Positions 12,946-26,300 of a DNA stretch of 64,000 nt are shown in pieces; the first letter of the stretch is position 1; every line of letters starts with the position of its first letter. The notes beneath the pieces are model-generated. The model was not told the origin of the DNA. It did not search any database and saw only the letters and a list, made by a program, of their open reading frames with translations. The stretch covers positions 1,860,001 through 1,924,000 of the forward strand of contig CM121341.1 in the NCBI GenBank assembly GCA_051530055.1, written 5' to 3'. Position numbers and translations under genes: made by a program. The DNA is from Neoechinorhynchus agilis (taxonomy: Eukaryota; Acanthocephala).

Positions 12946-13226
12946 GTACAGAATAATCTAAATATTTTATTATTGTTAATATTTAAGACTAAGGATGGTA
13001 TCGCACCGAGCTACGCTGAATAGAAAAAATTAGAGTGGTCATCCACTATTTAAGTAAAGTTCTTTCGTACAAATGACGTCATGCAAAATTATTGTTTTTG
13101 AACATCGAATTGTTTTTTTGTATGGCGGGCAAAAAATTAAAATGATTTATTGAATCCGATATATCGGAAGCACACGCAATCTTGAGCATATTTATGAACA
13201 ATTGTAAGTTTGTACGACGTAAACAA

Positions 13227-13431
13227 TTGTTATTTGTTGATAGGAGAGGTGAATGAAATTCAGATTTTTATTGGATATTTCGATCCACTATCTCGGATCT
13301 TCTTCAGCGATTGCTTGTAAGTAACACATATTTAAAAACTTACAAGCAATCGCTGAAGAAGATCCGAGATAGTGGATCGAAATATCCAATAAAATCTGAA
13401 TTTCATTCACCTCTCTTATCAACAAATAACA
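13227..13431. repeat. Long near-perfect foldback element, family 3
   Basis: Two arms of about 94 nt (13227-13320 and 13336-13431) are reverse complements with only a few mismatches. The outer ends are GTTATTTGTTGATA and TATCAACAAATAAC; the inner ends are AGCAATCGCTGAAGAAGA type. The spacer is ~15 nt. The near identity of the arms suggests a recent or actively converting element. The ORF across the right arm is a shadow. Confidence 0.88.
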
Positions 13432-13858
13432 ATGAATTATCTTTCCAACGTAAACAATTGTGTATGAATATTTAAATGAACCCCAGATAACAATATCGAC
13501 TAATTTACGCTCGATTATTGTTAATTCTTCCGTGTTGATAGCCATATCACATTGGAGATGTGGTGATTATAATCGCCTGAATAAAACGTATTTTATTGAA
13601 TTGAGATATTTGTAAGGAGGTTGTGTTAGTTTTTTATGCTATATTACTCGTGATTGTCATGGTTCGGGACTTATTCGTTCGAAATATCTCAATAAAAAAT
13701 ATTTTGTATCACCGCATCTCCAACTTTATCATCCCCAAGAATTTTTAAAGAATATCCTTTTTTTTATCAACGTACAATCTTATATCGCATCGAAAAGTGG
13801 TCCTTAGTAATAATTTTTAGCAACCAATGGCCCCATGGATCCCTGAATGAGGGCAACT

Positions 13859-14061
13859 ATAACTTTCAATTAGCGATATTCACTGAGAAATAGATTTATA
13901 TTGAAAATTTTCGGCCTTTTCGTTGGCCTTCTTCAGTCAGATTGCTTGTAGGATTTTTAAAAACTTACAAGCAATCTGACTGAAGAAGGCCAACGAAACG
14001 GCCGAAAAATTTTCAATATAAATCTATTTCTGAGTGAATATCGCTAATTGAAATTGAAACA
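13859..14061. repeat. Foldback element, family 4 (related to the 32-kb satellite)
   Basis: Arms 13866-13952 and 13967-14060 are almost exact reverse complements. The outer sequence is CAATTAGCGATATTCACT; the inner is GACTGAAGAAGGCCAACG. The same GACTGAAGAAGGCC core occurs in the foldback DNA at 31.4-31.6 kb and in every unit of the ~145-bp satellite at 31.7-33.5 kb. It lies about 200 bp upstream of the ZFC3H1-like gene. Confidence 0.85.
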
Positions 14062-14265
14062 ATAATGATTAATTTCTTTACAGCAACTATAACTGTTCAT
14101 GGTTTGTTTAAGGTCATTGAATCCAAGATTGTTTGTAAGTTTTGTGCTTTTAAATCTCGTTTTGGATTTTTTCGAAGAAACTTTATTTGTTGACGTCAGA
14201 TTTCTTATCGATCAGTTGAAATTTTTAACCACTATTGAATTACGTGTACTTTTTTTTGTAGAACG

Positions 14266-17200
14266 ATGCAAACTGCATCCACTAGTGATGAGCCCATGAC
14301 TTCAATGGAACTCGATTACGAACTGGACGCGAATGGAAGTATGGAATCACTCGACTGTATCTTGTTTTCCTCTCAATCGATTCATGACAACGATTGCCGA
14401 TCATTTATAATCGAACCGATACATAGCGCACCGCAAAGTTTACAGGACGAAGCCACTACCTTATCATCGCCACTGACGACCACTACAGAACAGAGTGAAG
14501 ATCCTGAGCTCGTTATAATGCGGGAAATGGCTTTAAATTCGATAACGAAGACGCCTTCTTTCAATGACGACGATGATGATCATGAGTTAGAGATGATGCG
14601 AAAGCTGGCACTGAACTCATTGAAGGGTTTCGTTGAACACGACGAAGAACTCAGTCTTGAGCGGATAAGAGAAGAAGCACTCGCTTCGATTCGAACGAGA
14701 GCAAGGAAACAGCATCCTAGACATGGAAGAGAGAAAAGGCGACGACGTGAACTTGAAGAAGGAGAGTGTTCAAGTGATTCATTGTGGTCGAGTACTACCG
14801 ACAATGAAGATGAAAGCAGCAGTAATAGCTTTAATCAGAATTCAAAAAATTCAGCTGAACCTTTAAGATCGAGAAGTCAAACATCGGTGCTATCTTCAAC
14901 TGAATCTGGACTTAGTATCTATCGAAGGCAACCGTCCAAGTATTCCTTCCGTAAAATCAATATTTCTCCACAAATGTTCTGCTCACTTAACATGCAAATC
15001 GATATTTCCGATGACGAGAATGATGGCGATGATGAGATTGATGGCGACGATGAAGATTATGATTTTGAAGTTAGTTCCTCTTACACGAGTAAGCGAAGTG
15101 ATCTGGAACACGAATCCAAGTTTGGTCAAACGAGTGAAGAAATCGAAATCCACGATCAAATCAAAACAGTGCGCAAAAGTATTGAACAAAATAGGTAGGT
15201 GATGCTGTCGAAATTATCCACGGATTCACAATATTCATCTCATAATTTTTCATCTTTTTGAGTTATAAAAGATTATGGAAAATTGTTCGGTCGAGTAGCT
15301 CCCAGAAGATAAATTATACGCATTTTCAATATTCTTACAAAACCGTCTTCCTTTTGAGTAACTTAAATTGCTTGCATATTTTCGGATTTATATCATTTCC
15401 TAATCTGATTCACCGATTTATATATTTTCAACTGAATTTTTAATTACAAACCATAAACTCTGAAAGCTTTAAATTTTCGAAATTTTGGATTTATGAACTT
15501 TTTTACTATTCTTTTGGGAGCCATTAGTTTCCCGTGTAAGCCTTTAAATATTGAAACTTTAAATATACTTCATCTTAAAGTGTCTCCAACTTCGGAACCG
15601 TTACCATTTCTGAATTATGTTTTATTTGGACTTTAAATTGACACCATATCGCACTGCTCACCATCATTTCTTTTGAAACTTTAGCTCTCAAAGTGATGAG
15701 ATTGTGGCTCGTATTAAGGACATCGAGGAGCAGATTGAGAGTCAGCAAATGTTACGTTCTCAATCGTCCCATATTCTTGAAGACCTTCATCGTATGATCG
15801 AGAATTTACAAAAGCAAGTTCGTAGTCACGAGCGTACAATTGCTGGGTTTAGCGAATCAATCAATCAACTCGAAAGTGAGGTTTGTATTTTGTGTGGGGC
15901 CTCTAAACTCACATGTATTTACATGGCCATTCTCCAATTCGCCACAGTGCACTTCTCATCGGAGAAAAATCGAACAAATCAATGCGCAATCATCGGAGAA
16001 ACTAGAAGAGCTAGATCATCTCAATCGCTGTCTTGCTAAAAGTAAACTCGATCGAATTCCGTCGTACTTGCCATCGAACGATCACCTCTGGAGCTTCTTG
16101 TGTCAGGAAGATGACGATACTCTCGCACTAATCGATCGAATATCTCCCCATGGAAAATCCGATATCTTTAAAGAACTCTTCCATAACGGTCGTCTAGAGT
16201 TCGCAGAAAGTCAACGCCGGTTTAATGAACAAAACGAATACAATTGGATACGTTATGGGCGGCACACTTACGAGCCAACCGAAATAAACTTTATGATCCT
16301 ATCTGAAGGAAATATTCCTTTGCTTAATGACGATACCGATGAGTCACGTCGACTCTCTCATAAGGATTTTGGCCGAACATCCATTCAACGATCAAACGGG
16401 TGTTTAACTACGATTCCTAAATTGGTCATTCCCGAAACCTTTAAGTCTCCTTTGGTGAGCAATGCTCGAGATTTTTCTGTTGTAATGAACGAACTTGAAA
16501 GTCGGTATTATGACTTTGGTGACTCTATCAAAACAATGGAAACAAAAATTAGGGAAGATCCACATGATGAAAATTCATGGTTACGTTTGTGTCATCTTCA
16601 TTATACGCGATCGCAATCACCTAAAGTTGTTTTGGGAGTTCTTGCTCGAGCTGTAGAGGTTCATACTGAAAGTTCAAAGATTTGGTCTTTGTATTTAAGA
16701 GCACTGAACGTTGTCGACAAGTCCAAGATTGATGAGGTCATTCCAAGTGTTATGAAATGGGTCAATCGGGATTTATACTTGCTCACATGTACGGTAAGTA
16801 TAATTGCTATGAGCTTAATCATCTTAATTTTTATCACTTCTCAACTCATACAAACCCTTTTTTTCTCCCATCGTTAGTTAATGGAATTAGACCGCAAACA
16901 AGTAGTCCGGTCCCACGCAAATACAATAATCGACAACGCTGGGAGAGATGAGAATTTCTGGCGTCTCTTAGTCCGCGTGATATCGTGCATCGATAAAACC
17001 GAATCGGCTGAAGTAGCTTATGATCTTCTTACATGCCACTCTACAGGGGAACTCTTTGACAAATGGGACCACATTGAACTTCTTCGCTTGTACATCCTTG
17101 CATTTGCGCATTTACCATCATTCTTTTGTTCATCATGTGAAGAAGCTATCGAGTGGATACAACGTGGATTTTATGTAGATTGGCACGTCGGTAGAAGATC

Positions 17201-18573
17201 AGTAGTTAATGAGATAGAAAAGAGCCTAAAAAGGGCGGAAAGTACGCTTCTATTTCAAAATTACGTCCTGATGACCAACGGAAAAGAAATCGGAAACGAT
17301 TCGTTGAGCAAGATTCTGTGCCGAATTTCAAGAAGCAACTTTAACGATCTAAACACATTGTCATCTCGAGAACTTTATTATTTGTGTTCCATGGCACAAA
17401 ATAGACAATGTAATGAACTACGCAATTGGATGCAAGAAATCCTGAATCTTTTCCCGAACAGTGTTAAAGGCGAATTTTCACTTGATCAGTCGTTTAATCT
17501 TCTCGCTGTCTATGCTCTATCGTCAGATACTCAATCAATTGTACGAATGATTGATCAAGCTCATGATGATGTCACGCAATTCTGCCTTTACGAGTAAGTC
17601 CGATATGAGTGAAAGATTTTATGGCCTTTTCAAGACCCTAAATTAACTTCAATTTTATAGTGGAATGGACAGAGAACACTTTTTTGTCAATGGTGAGACT
17701 GTAGAAATAGGAATTATTATTGAAAATATAAAAAGTTAATTAAAATTTTATTTGAATTGGAGAAGTAAAAGTTCTGTACTTTGTAGCAAAAATATCCTAG
17801 AGTAAAATTTCAAAATTCAGTTTGATGCGATTAATATGAACTGCGACTTTTTTCACAATATTTATTTGAAACGCCAATATTTCTGAAAAATACCTTACTG
17901 AGATTCTTGATTTTTTAATCACTGTTTTTTTAATTCATAATCTTCTGCCGAATGTTTTTATGCTCATTTCCATAACAACCCCCTCTCATATTCGTCCAGA
18001 GCAACAAAACGCGGATGCACTGGATTCTTAAACTTCAAGACATTCAACAATTTGGAACCATTTGTGTCCTGTGTTCCCAGATTATCTACTATAATGCCAC
18101 TTCTGGATACAATCTGCTACAATCCCAACACTCCAGATATTGTTATCGACCGTCTGTACTCAATGTTGGTCCCCCTACCTCATAAAATTCATGCCGCTAT
18201 TAGCGAACCCGAAGGTTATACAAACGTATCAATGTTTCCGATCTATCAGAGATATCGATCGAACGACTGTACACAAGCCTTCGACATTTGTTCGAATCAA
18301 GGGCGCTGGCAGAAAGCCCATTGCTGTGGACGACGTGAGTTTAGCAATATTTCGTAAGACTTTACGAACCGATCTGCTTTCGGTGCTCGTTCCCCTCGAT
18401 TTTATCTCCCAATTTAGATTCTCCGTGGTTTCTAATTTGACAAGACGCGGACGCGAGGTCAGTATTTACTGAAAAAATATATTAAATAATCGATCGTGGA
18501 TAAACAGGCTCGATGGATACTGTTAAAGTCGAAACTTTCCGTTAGCAAAACTCTTCCACGAGAAGATTTATAG
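14266..18573 (+). CDS. ZFC3H1: ZFC3H1-like nuclear exosome adaptor
   Basis: ZFC3H1 links polyadenylated nuclear RNA to the exosome (PAXT). Start is the ATG at 14266. The N-terminus has repeated (E/I)xxMRxxALNS(I/L) motifs and an ELEEGE patch like those in ZFC3H1. A coiled coil follows (15690-15880), then HAT/half-TPR repeats (about 16500-17590; ENSWLRLCHLHYT, KIWSLYLRAL). Consistent exons: 14266-15194, 15685-15880, 15948-16793, 16878-17593, a short exon from ~17661, exon(s) ~18000-18470 and a last exon 18508-18573 ending ARWILLKSKLSVSKTL then PREDL-stop. Introns are 67-490 nt with GT-AG ends and matching phases for the first four and the last; splicing at 17.66-18.4 kb is unsolved. I did not see the family zinc finger, so a related HAT-repeat protein such as NRDE2 remains possible. 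Confidence 0.68.
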
Positions 18574-19085
18574 TGAGTTTATTTTTCTCTGGGTATTAAG
18601 TAGGGAAGGGCCGCACTTTCCCCCCATCAAAAACGAGTGAGTGGGTGCGTGATTATATTAATACGTTGAGAAAATTTTCGAATAAAAAGCAACAAAATAG
18701 TGTGGATGCGGCTTTGGCGATTTACTTTTTAAGAATAGGCTGTGATCTTTATGACGATTTTTATGTTTGTCACTCCTTTATTTCTTTCACTAAAACGAAA
18801 TCGACCTGAATTGATGTTTGGCTCAGTGGTGAACAAAATGCTCAAATCTTAAATTGCAAAAATATCAACTTTGCTCAAAATCGTTCACTCATCAGCCTGT
18901 TGTATTAAATCGTATTCTGTTGATAAACGATTTTCTCACGCAAACATTTCAGACGAATATATTTCTCGTAAGCACTTGCAAACAATTGAATAAAAAGAAA
19001 ACATTTTTTTAATAATAACATAATAAAGTACAAAACGTGCAATCACCACCGTCTGCAAAATCTTAGCTTCTCTCCTTCCTCGGCT
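18574..19085. other. Intergenic, nothing recognised
   Basis: AT-rich 3' flank of the ZFC3H1-like gene with no ORF, repeat array or RNA gene that I can support. Confidence 0.5.
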
Positions 19086-19089
19086 GTCG

Positions 19090-19845
19090 CTATGACGTAG
19101 CAGCATTGCCTCGTTGTACTGCGAGCGAGATATTTTGTCGAAGGAATTCGCCTGCTCGTTCGTCGCAGGTCGTTTCTCTCAATTTCTTCAAGAGATCCTG
19201 GAGCGGAGAGAGTGTCGAGCTGCCAAGTGCTCCTTAAGTCTCTACTCCGAAGGGGACAAAATAGTGGGTAATGCTAATTCTGTATATTTTCGTACCTTCC
19301 TCCCTTCCGCTGTACTGGCTGCACTTAGTACGGAATGTTGCTTACTGCGAGGGTATCCACACACGTGGCGTCCCAGAGAAGGCATTTGCCCACCCGCCAC
19401 GGAAAGACCGAAATTCCGTCAGGTCGACGACCGTCTAGTCGACAAAGATGGGCGGGTTCCAAGATGTTGGGGAAGTTCGATGTTCTCAGCGCCCGAGAAA
19501 TTGCGCTATTGATCTTGCAAACGAAGCCGTGTCGCCCTAAAGCATTAACCAAAGACCCACATCGACAGCGAGACCAAGTCTTAAGGACACTGCGATCCTC
19601 GTTACCTCATCAGTGAGAAGAGTTCCCGCGGATGCCAGAGGAACAGCCTCCAATCACGCCCCAGATTCTCGTGTCGAAACTGCCAACAATCTAGCTCGAA
19701 CGACCCCACCACGAGAACCTGAAAGTAGAGAGTTGTGAGCTTTCGCGACGAAAGGTCTGTCCCAGATCGACTGTCTGAGGCCATTCACGGGAACATGGTT
19801 AGCGCCTGTCTGCTGGCACCATTCTTCAACTGCCACATTGGCAAT
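19090..19845 (-). mobile_element. LINE ORF C-terminal remnant
   Basis: Read on the minus strand, frames carry pieces of a LINE protein C-terminus. From high to low coordinate these are WCQQTGANHVPVNGLRQ, NALGRHGFVCKINSAISRAL, LDGRRPDGISVFPW and WDATCVDTLA, then the 3' end shared with the copy at 56.2 kb (CGTTGTACTGCGAGCGAGAT on the plus strand). The reading frame is broken at several places, so this is a decayed copy. The WDATCVDTLA-SNI stretch also appears in the 57.1-58.3 kb copy, which ties the two together. Confidence 0.75.
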
Positions 19846-20264
19846 GACTGATTAGATCAGTAAAAATATATTCGTCTTTAGCGATCTCCCTCGAGTGTCG
19901 TCGATAAGCGACCTAAATAACAACATATCCCTAACCACCCAAATGCAGTTCTCATTGCAAACGTTTTAGTTTCGTTTTTTGAGGATTTCATCTGTGAGAA
20001 TCGACACGAACATAATTCTTTATTATTTGCTTTTACGCGGATATCCACCATCGCAACTTGACGGAACAAACACCAATGAGTGTATAGACGAAAGTTTTTG
20101 CTTCGTTTTGTTCGTAATGTTTCATGTGTACGAATCTAATTTTTCAGAAGATTTTATGTGAGCGAATCGACAAACATGCGTTAGTGTTTAGTTGTTTTTT
20201 CTGGAAATCGGACGGATATGCCGATAACAACTAACGCATTAAGCGTCTTTTAATAGCTAACAAA

Positions 20265-23004
20265 TTGATGATGAACACGACGACTCCTTCTAATCAACGT
20301 GTCGGCATCTCTATTAGAACACATCCACGAAAAGAAAACCTACGACAGTGCCATAGAAACATTACCAAGATTACTTGTGAAACCGGTCAACAGTATTTAT
20401 CAGCGTTACAGTCTACTCGCTTCGCCAAAATGCTAATTAATCAATTCCACAGTATATGGAGAGGTTAGAAACATTGGCAAGGCAGTGCGTTTTTAAACAA
20501 ATGACATTTATGAGAGCAAAAACTCTCTGATCTGCGATGCCTTCATTTCGGGAATAGGTTCAACAGAAATTCGGCGGTGGATATTAGAGAGCGCCGAAAC
20601 CGATAAAAGCAAAGTCCTGGAGATCGCGTTTAACTTAGATGCCGCGTATATCCAAGCTGGTGAGTATACGAAAAATGAAGACGAATGCAACCTAAATGCT
20701 GCGAACATGGAATCGTCAGTTACGATGAGCGGCCAAGAGCAGGATGTTCGAAACGTCGGAGAAACGCTTATGGTCGCCCAGAGGAGGTTCAAGAGAAAAT
20801 GTCGATATTGTGGTAGGGGGTCTCATTCACGACAACACTGCCCCACTAAGAATACCACCTGCCATTACTGCTCTAAAAATGGACATTTTCAAGCCGTATG
20901 TGAGGCAAAAGCAAGGGACTCTGGTAAAAGGAAGAACACGTCTGGTCCATCTACTGTCGCTCTAGTGATGAACACGACTTTATGCACAGCGGAGACTTCA
21001 ACGACGCTCCGGGAGTTTGTTGTGAACGTGAGCGTAGGCGGACACGATATCAGAGGACTTATGGACAGCGGCAGCACTTCGAATTTCGTGTCTGCATCCC
21101 TAGTGAAAGCAGCAAAAATCAAAACCAAACCGTGCAGAGCTAAAGTTGAATTAGCAGATACAAATAGAAGTGTCGGAAGCAATGCTCGCTAACGTTCAAG
21201 GTAAATGAAAGGTCCTACCAAGACGCATCTTTGAATGGAGAACCTGTGTTTCCCTATCACACTGGGACTACCGTTCCTGCGCTTACATTCTCAAGTGGTC
21301 TTCAAAATGGACGATCAAACAAGCGAAGAGATTCTAACGATGAATAGTCTCGGCGCGATCCATTGCCAGCCTCCGGCTTTATTCTCTGAAGACGCGACTA
21401 AATGGGAACCTATCGCTACTTCGTCTAGGATGCATCCCCTGCACGTGCAGAATTTCATAAGGAAGGAAATCTCGCGAATCCTTGAAGAAGATGTTATTGA
21501 GATCAGCAGCTCACCGTGGAGGGCACAGGTCCTCGTGGTTACCAAGAAGGGCAAACCTAGAATGGTTGTAGATTACAACCAAACTAAATTGGATGCATAT
21601 CCGCTCCCGAGAATCGACGACATCGTGGATAAAGTGGCGAAATACAAAGTCTTCAGTAAAATCGACCTGAAGTCCGCCTACCACCAAATTCCGCTGAAGG
21701 AAACGGATCGACCGTATACTGCATTCGAGGCAAACAACTGATTGTATCAGTTTAAAAGGATGCCATTCGGAATAACGAACGGGGTGGCTACCTTCCAACG
21801 AATAATCGATATTATAGTAGACGGTGAGAAGTTGGAAGGCACTCTGGCATATATTATGGACGATGTGATCATTGGCGGGATAGACCAAAAAGAGCATGAC
21901 CAGAATCTATGTCGATTCAAGCAATGAGAAGAAATGTTTGTTCGGCATAAGAGAAATAAAAATTCTTGGTTACGAGATCGTCAATAGACTCAGGCGCCCC
22001 GATCGAGAACGCATAAAGTCTCTAGCCAAAATAAAAGTTCCTGAGAACGCTAAAGAACTTCAGCGAGTTCTCAGACTCTTCGCTCACTACGCGAAACGTG
22101 TAAAGCATTCTTCGGAACTCGTACATGACCTCAACAATTCGTCGTCGTTCCCATTGAGTGCGACTGCCGTCAAATCATCCGAGGCCGTTAGGAAACAGAT
22201 GATGGAATCTACGCTTTCCGCCATAGACTATAACCTCCCGTTCACGGTCAAAACCGACACATCGTGCTATGCTATTGGAGGTGTTTTGACCCAAGCTGGA
22301 CGTCCCGTCGCATTTTTTCTCGTACTCTCAACAAATCCGAAATACGATGATCGTCCATAGAGAAGGAAGCCGTCGCAATAATCGAAGCGACAAAATATTG
22401 GCGGCATTACTTGGGCGACAGAAAGTTTACTATAATAACGGACCAACAATCGGTATCGTTCATTTTCCGAGATAATCACAAGAGCAAAATAAAAAAGCGT
22501 AAAGGTGGTGCGATGGCGACTCGATCACTCCGAATTCAAATACGAGATACAGTACCGTCCAGGGAAGCTTAATCTTAGGACTGCTTTGCACCGCAACTGG
22601 GCTACTCCGCACGGGACCAATTGCATGATTGGCTTTCTCCTGCACAAGCTTTTGTTCGCCAGCATGGATCAAGGGGCAAAAATCCTGTGCGGGAAGCGAT
22701 CCTGGAAAGTGTGAACTCGAAGACCGCCAGGGTAGTATTCGATGATGAAACTCGACGGACCAAATCCACAAACGACGTTGCACAACATCCGCGGGAACCT
22801 TTGAAAGAATACGACGCCCACGTCAAATCCGAAGAAACTACAAAGACAGAGGAAATGTCGACTGGTGATAACGGCGTCCATGCAGTTGAGATAATGAGCT
22901 CGCCTTCGGAAGGACCTCCAAAGATAACAGCGTTCCCACGCCGGAGCGAACGTTCAAAGAAACCACCTGGATGGTTAAAAGATAACGAGTGGCGAATAAT
23001 GTAA
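20265..23004 (+). mobile_element. Fossil Ty3/gypsy-type LTR retrotransposon
   Basis: Parts in order: a gag-like region ending in two CCHC zinc knuckles (~20797-20905), an aspartic protease with a DSGST motif (~21060-21080), a reverse transcriptase (~21490-21930) and RNase H (~22230-22490), then a charged tail (~22660-23004). The RT type is Ty3/gypsy. The element looks broken, with several breaks, and is of moderate age since the domains are still easily read. I could not define LTRs; diverged satellite-like sequence lies on both sides (20100-20230 and from 23391). Confidence 0.85.
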
Positions 23005-23224
23005 CGGAAATCGATGCCATTGGATTAAAAATCAATAAGTTATTTCACGCACATATAATGCACGCCCGCGTTTGCGATGACTGTTTTGTTTGTCGAATAA
23101 AACCTTTCTAAAGGTCACTGATACGATTACAACACAATCTCAAATTGGTTCTAATGCCGAATTGTTCATGTCCTTCATCATGACGAAAAATACAAGTGAT
23201 TTATTGAATGCGATATTTCGCAAT

Positions 23225-23330
23225 CAAACAGTCGCGTGCCTCGTCAACTTCATCCTCAGTTTGCAGCTACGTTTTTTCAACGTCTTTAATAAAAAATATA
23301 TTACCGGGTAGAATGGATATTGGTCGATGG
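23225..23330. repeat. Half-copy of foldback family 1 at the satellite edge
   Basis: Contains CGTGCCTCGTCAACTTCATC and AACGTCTTTAATAAAAAA followed by ATTACCGGG, matching arms of the foldbacks at 7.6 and 48.0 kb. A second half-copy in the same direction lies at 28735-28790, on the other side of the satellite. Confidence 0.6.
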
Positions 23331-23390
23331 TCAATAAAATGACCCTGCAACTTATCACTGATGACCTTTCCTGTATAAAAGAATCATTCG

Positions 23391-26300
23391 GCTTCCTAAT
23401 ATCTCGTGTTGTTAAGAAGTTTGGGCCGATAACAAAAGACGGAACTTTAAGGAACAAAGACAAATTTGTGTACAAAGGAATCGTTTGGTTTCGTTTTTTC
23501 TTAATGTTTCATGTGAATGAATCGACATAAAAGCCGTTAATATCTCGTGTTGTTAAGAAGTTTGGGCCGATAACAAAAGACGGAACTTTAAGGAACAAAC
23601 ACAAATTTGTGTACAAAGGAATCGTTTGTTTCGTTTTTTCTTAATGTTTCATGTGAATGAATCGACATAAAGGCGTTATTATCTCGTGTTGTTAAGAAAT
23701 TTGGGGCCGATAACAAAAGACGGAACTTTAAGGAACAAACACAAATTTGTGTACAAAGGAATCGTTTGGTTTCGTTTTTTCTAAAGGTTTCATGTGAATG
23801 AATCGACATAAAAGCGTTAATATCTCGTGTTGTTAAAAAGTTTGGTGCCGATAACAAAAGACGGAACTTTAAGGAACAAACACAAATTTGTGTACAAAGC
23901 AATCGTTTGGTTTCGTTTTTTCTAAAGGTTTCATGTGAATGAATCGACATAAAAGCGTTAATATCTCGTGTTGTTAAAAAGTTTGGTGCCGATAACAAAG
24001 GACGGAACTTTAAGGAACAAACACAAATTTGTGTACAAAGCAATCGTTTGGTTTCGTTTTTTCTAAAGGTTTCATGTGAATGAATCGACATAAAAGCGTT
24101 AATATCTCGTGTTGTTAAAAAGTTTAGGGCCGATAACAAAAGACGGAACTTTAAGGAACAAACACAAATTTGTGTACAAAGGAATCGTTTGGTTTCGCTT
24201 TTTTCTAAAGGTTTCATGTAAATGAATCGACATAAAAGCCGTTAATATCTCGTGTTGTTAAGAAGTTTGGGCCGATAACAAAAGACGCAACTTTAAGGAA
24301 CAAACTCAAATTTGTGTACAAAGTAATCGTTTGGTTTCGTTTTTTCTAAAGGTTTCATGTAAATGAATCGACATAAAAGCGTTAATATCTCGTGTTGTTA
24401 AAAAGTTTGGGCCGATAACAAAAGACGGAACTTTAAGGAACAAACACAAATTTGTGTACAAAGGAGTCGTTTGGTTTCGTTTTTCTAAAGGTTTCATGTG
24501 AATGAATCGACATAAAAGCCGTTAATATCTCGTGTTGTTAAGAAGTTTGGGCCGATAACAAAAGACGCAACTTTAAGGAACAAACTCAAATTTGTGTACA
24601 AAGTAATCGTTTGGTTTCGTTTTTTCTAAAGGTTTCATGTAAATGAATCGACATAAAAGCGTTAATATCTCGTGTTGTTAAAAAGTTTGGGCCGATAACA
24701 AAAGACGGAACTTTAAGGAACAAACACAAATTTGTGTACAAAGGAATCGTTTGGTTTCGTTTTTTCTTAATGTTTCATGTAAATGAATCGACGTAAAAGC
24801 GTTAATATCTCGTGTTGTTAAAAAGTTTGGGCCGATAACAAAAGACGGAACTTTAAGGAACAAACACAAATTTGTGTACAAAGGAATCGTTTGGTTTCGT
24901 TTTTTCTAAAGGTTTCATGTAAATGAATCGACATAAAAGCGTTAATATACCGTTATTGTTAAGAAATTTGGGGCCGTTAACTAAAGACGGAACTTTAAGG
25001 AACAAACACAAATTTGTGTACAAAGGAATCGTTTGGTTTCGTTTTTTCTAAAGGTTTCATGTAAATGAATCGACATAAAAGCGTTAATATCTCGTGTTGT
25101 TAAGAAATTTGGGGCCGTTAACGAAAGACGGAACTTTAAGGAACAAACACAAATTTGTGTACGAGGAATCGTTTGGTTTCGTTTTTCTTAATGTTTCATG
25201 TGAATGAATCGACCTAAAAGGCGTTAATATCTCGTGTTGTTAAGAAATTTGGGGCCGATAACTAAAGACGGAACTTTAAGGCAAACACAAATTTGTGTGT
25301 AAAGGAATCGTTTGGTTTCGTTTTTTCTAAAGGTTTCATGTGAATGAATCGACATAAAAGCGTTAATATCTCGTGTTGTTAAAAAGTTTGGTGCCGATAA
25401 CAAAGGACGGAACTTTAAGGAACAAACACAAATTTGTGTACAAAGCAATCGTTTGGTTTCGTTTTTTCTAAAGGTTTCATGTGAATGAATCGACATAAAA
25501 GCGTTAATATCTCGTGTTGTTAAAAAGTTTGGGCCGATAACAAAAGACGGAACTTTAAGGAGCAAACACAAATTTGTGTACAAAGGAATCGTTTGGTTTC
25601 GTTTTTTTCTCAGGTTTCATGTGAATGAATCGACATAAAAGCCGTTAATATCTCGTGTTGTTAAGAAGTTTGGGCCGATAACAAAAGACGGAACTTTAAG
25701 GAACAAACACGAATTTGTGTACAAAGGAATTTGGTTTCGTTTTTTCTAAAGGTTTCATGTGAATGAATCGACATAAAAGCCGTTAATATCTCGTGTTGTT
25801 AAGAAGTTTGGGCCGATAACAAAAGACGCAACTTTAAGGAACAAACTCAAATTTGTGTACAAAGTAATCGTTTGGTTTCGTTTTTTCTAAAGGTTTCATG
25901 TGAATGAATCGACATAAAAGCCGTTAATATCTCGTGTTGTTAAGAAGTTTGGGCCGATAACAAAAGACGCAACTTTAAGGAACAAACTCAAATTTGTGTA
26001 CAAAGTAATCGTTTGGTTTCGTTTTTTTCAAAAATGCCAACAGAATGAATCGACATAAAAGCCGTTAATATCTCGTGTTGTTAAGAAGTTTGGGCCGATA
26101 ACAAAAGACGGAACTTTAAGGAACAAACACAAATTTGTGTACAAAGGAGTCGTTTGGTTTCGTTTTTTCTAAAGGTTTCATGTGAATGAATCGACATAAA
26201 AGCCGTTAATATCTCGTGTTGTTAAGAAGTTTGGGCCGATAACAAAAGACGGAACTTTAAGGAACAAACACAAATTTGTGTACAAAGGAGTCGTTTGGTT

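Noticed and set aside
15704-16039. Separate 111-codon protein
   Set aside because: It is exon 2 of the ZFC3H1-like gene read on through the intron.
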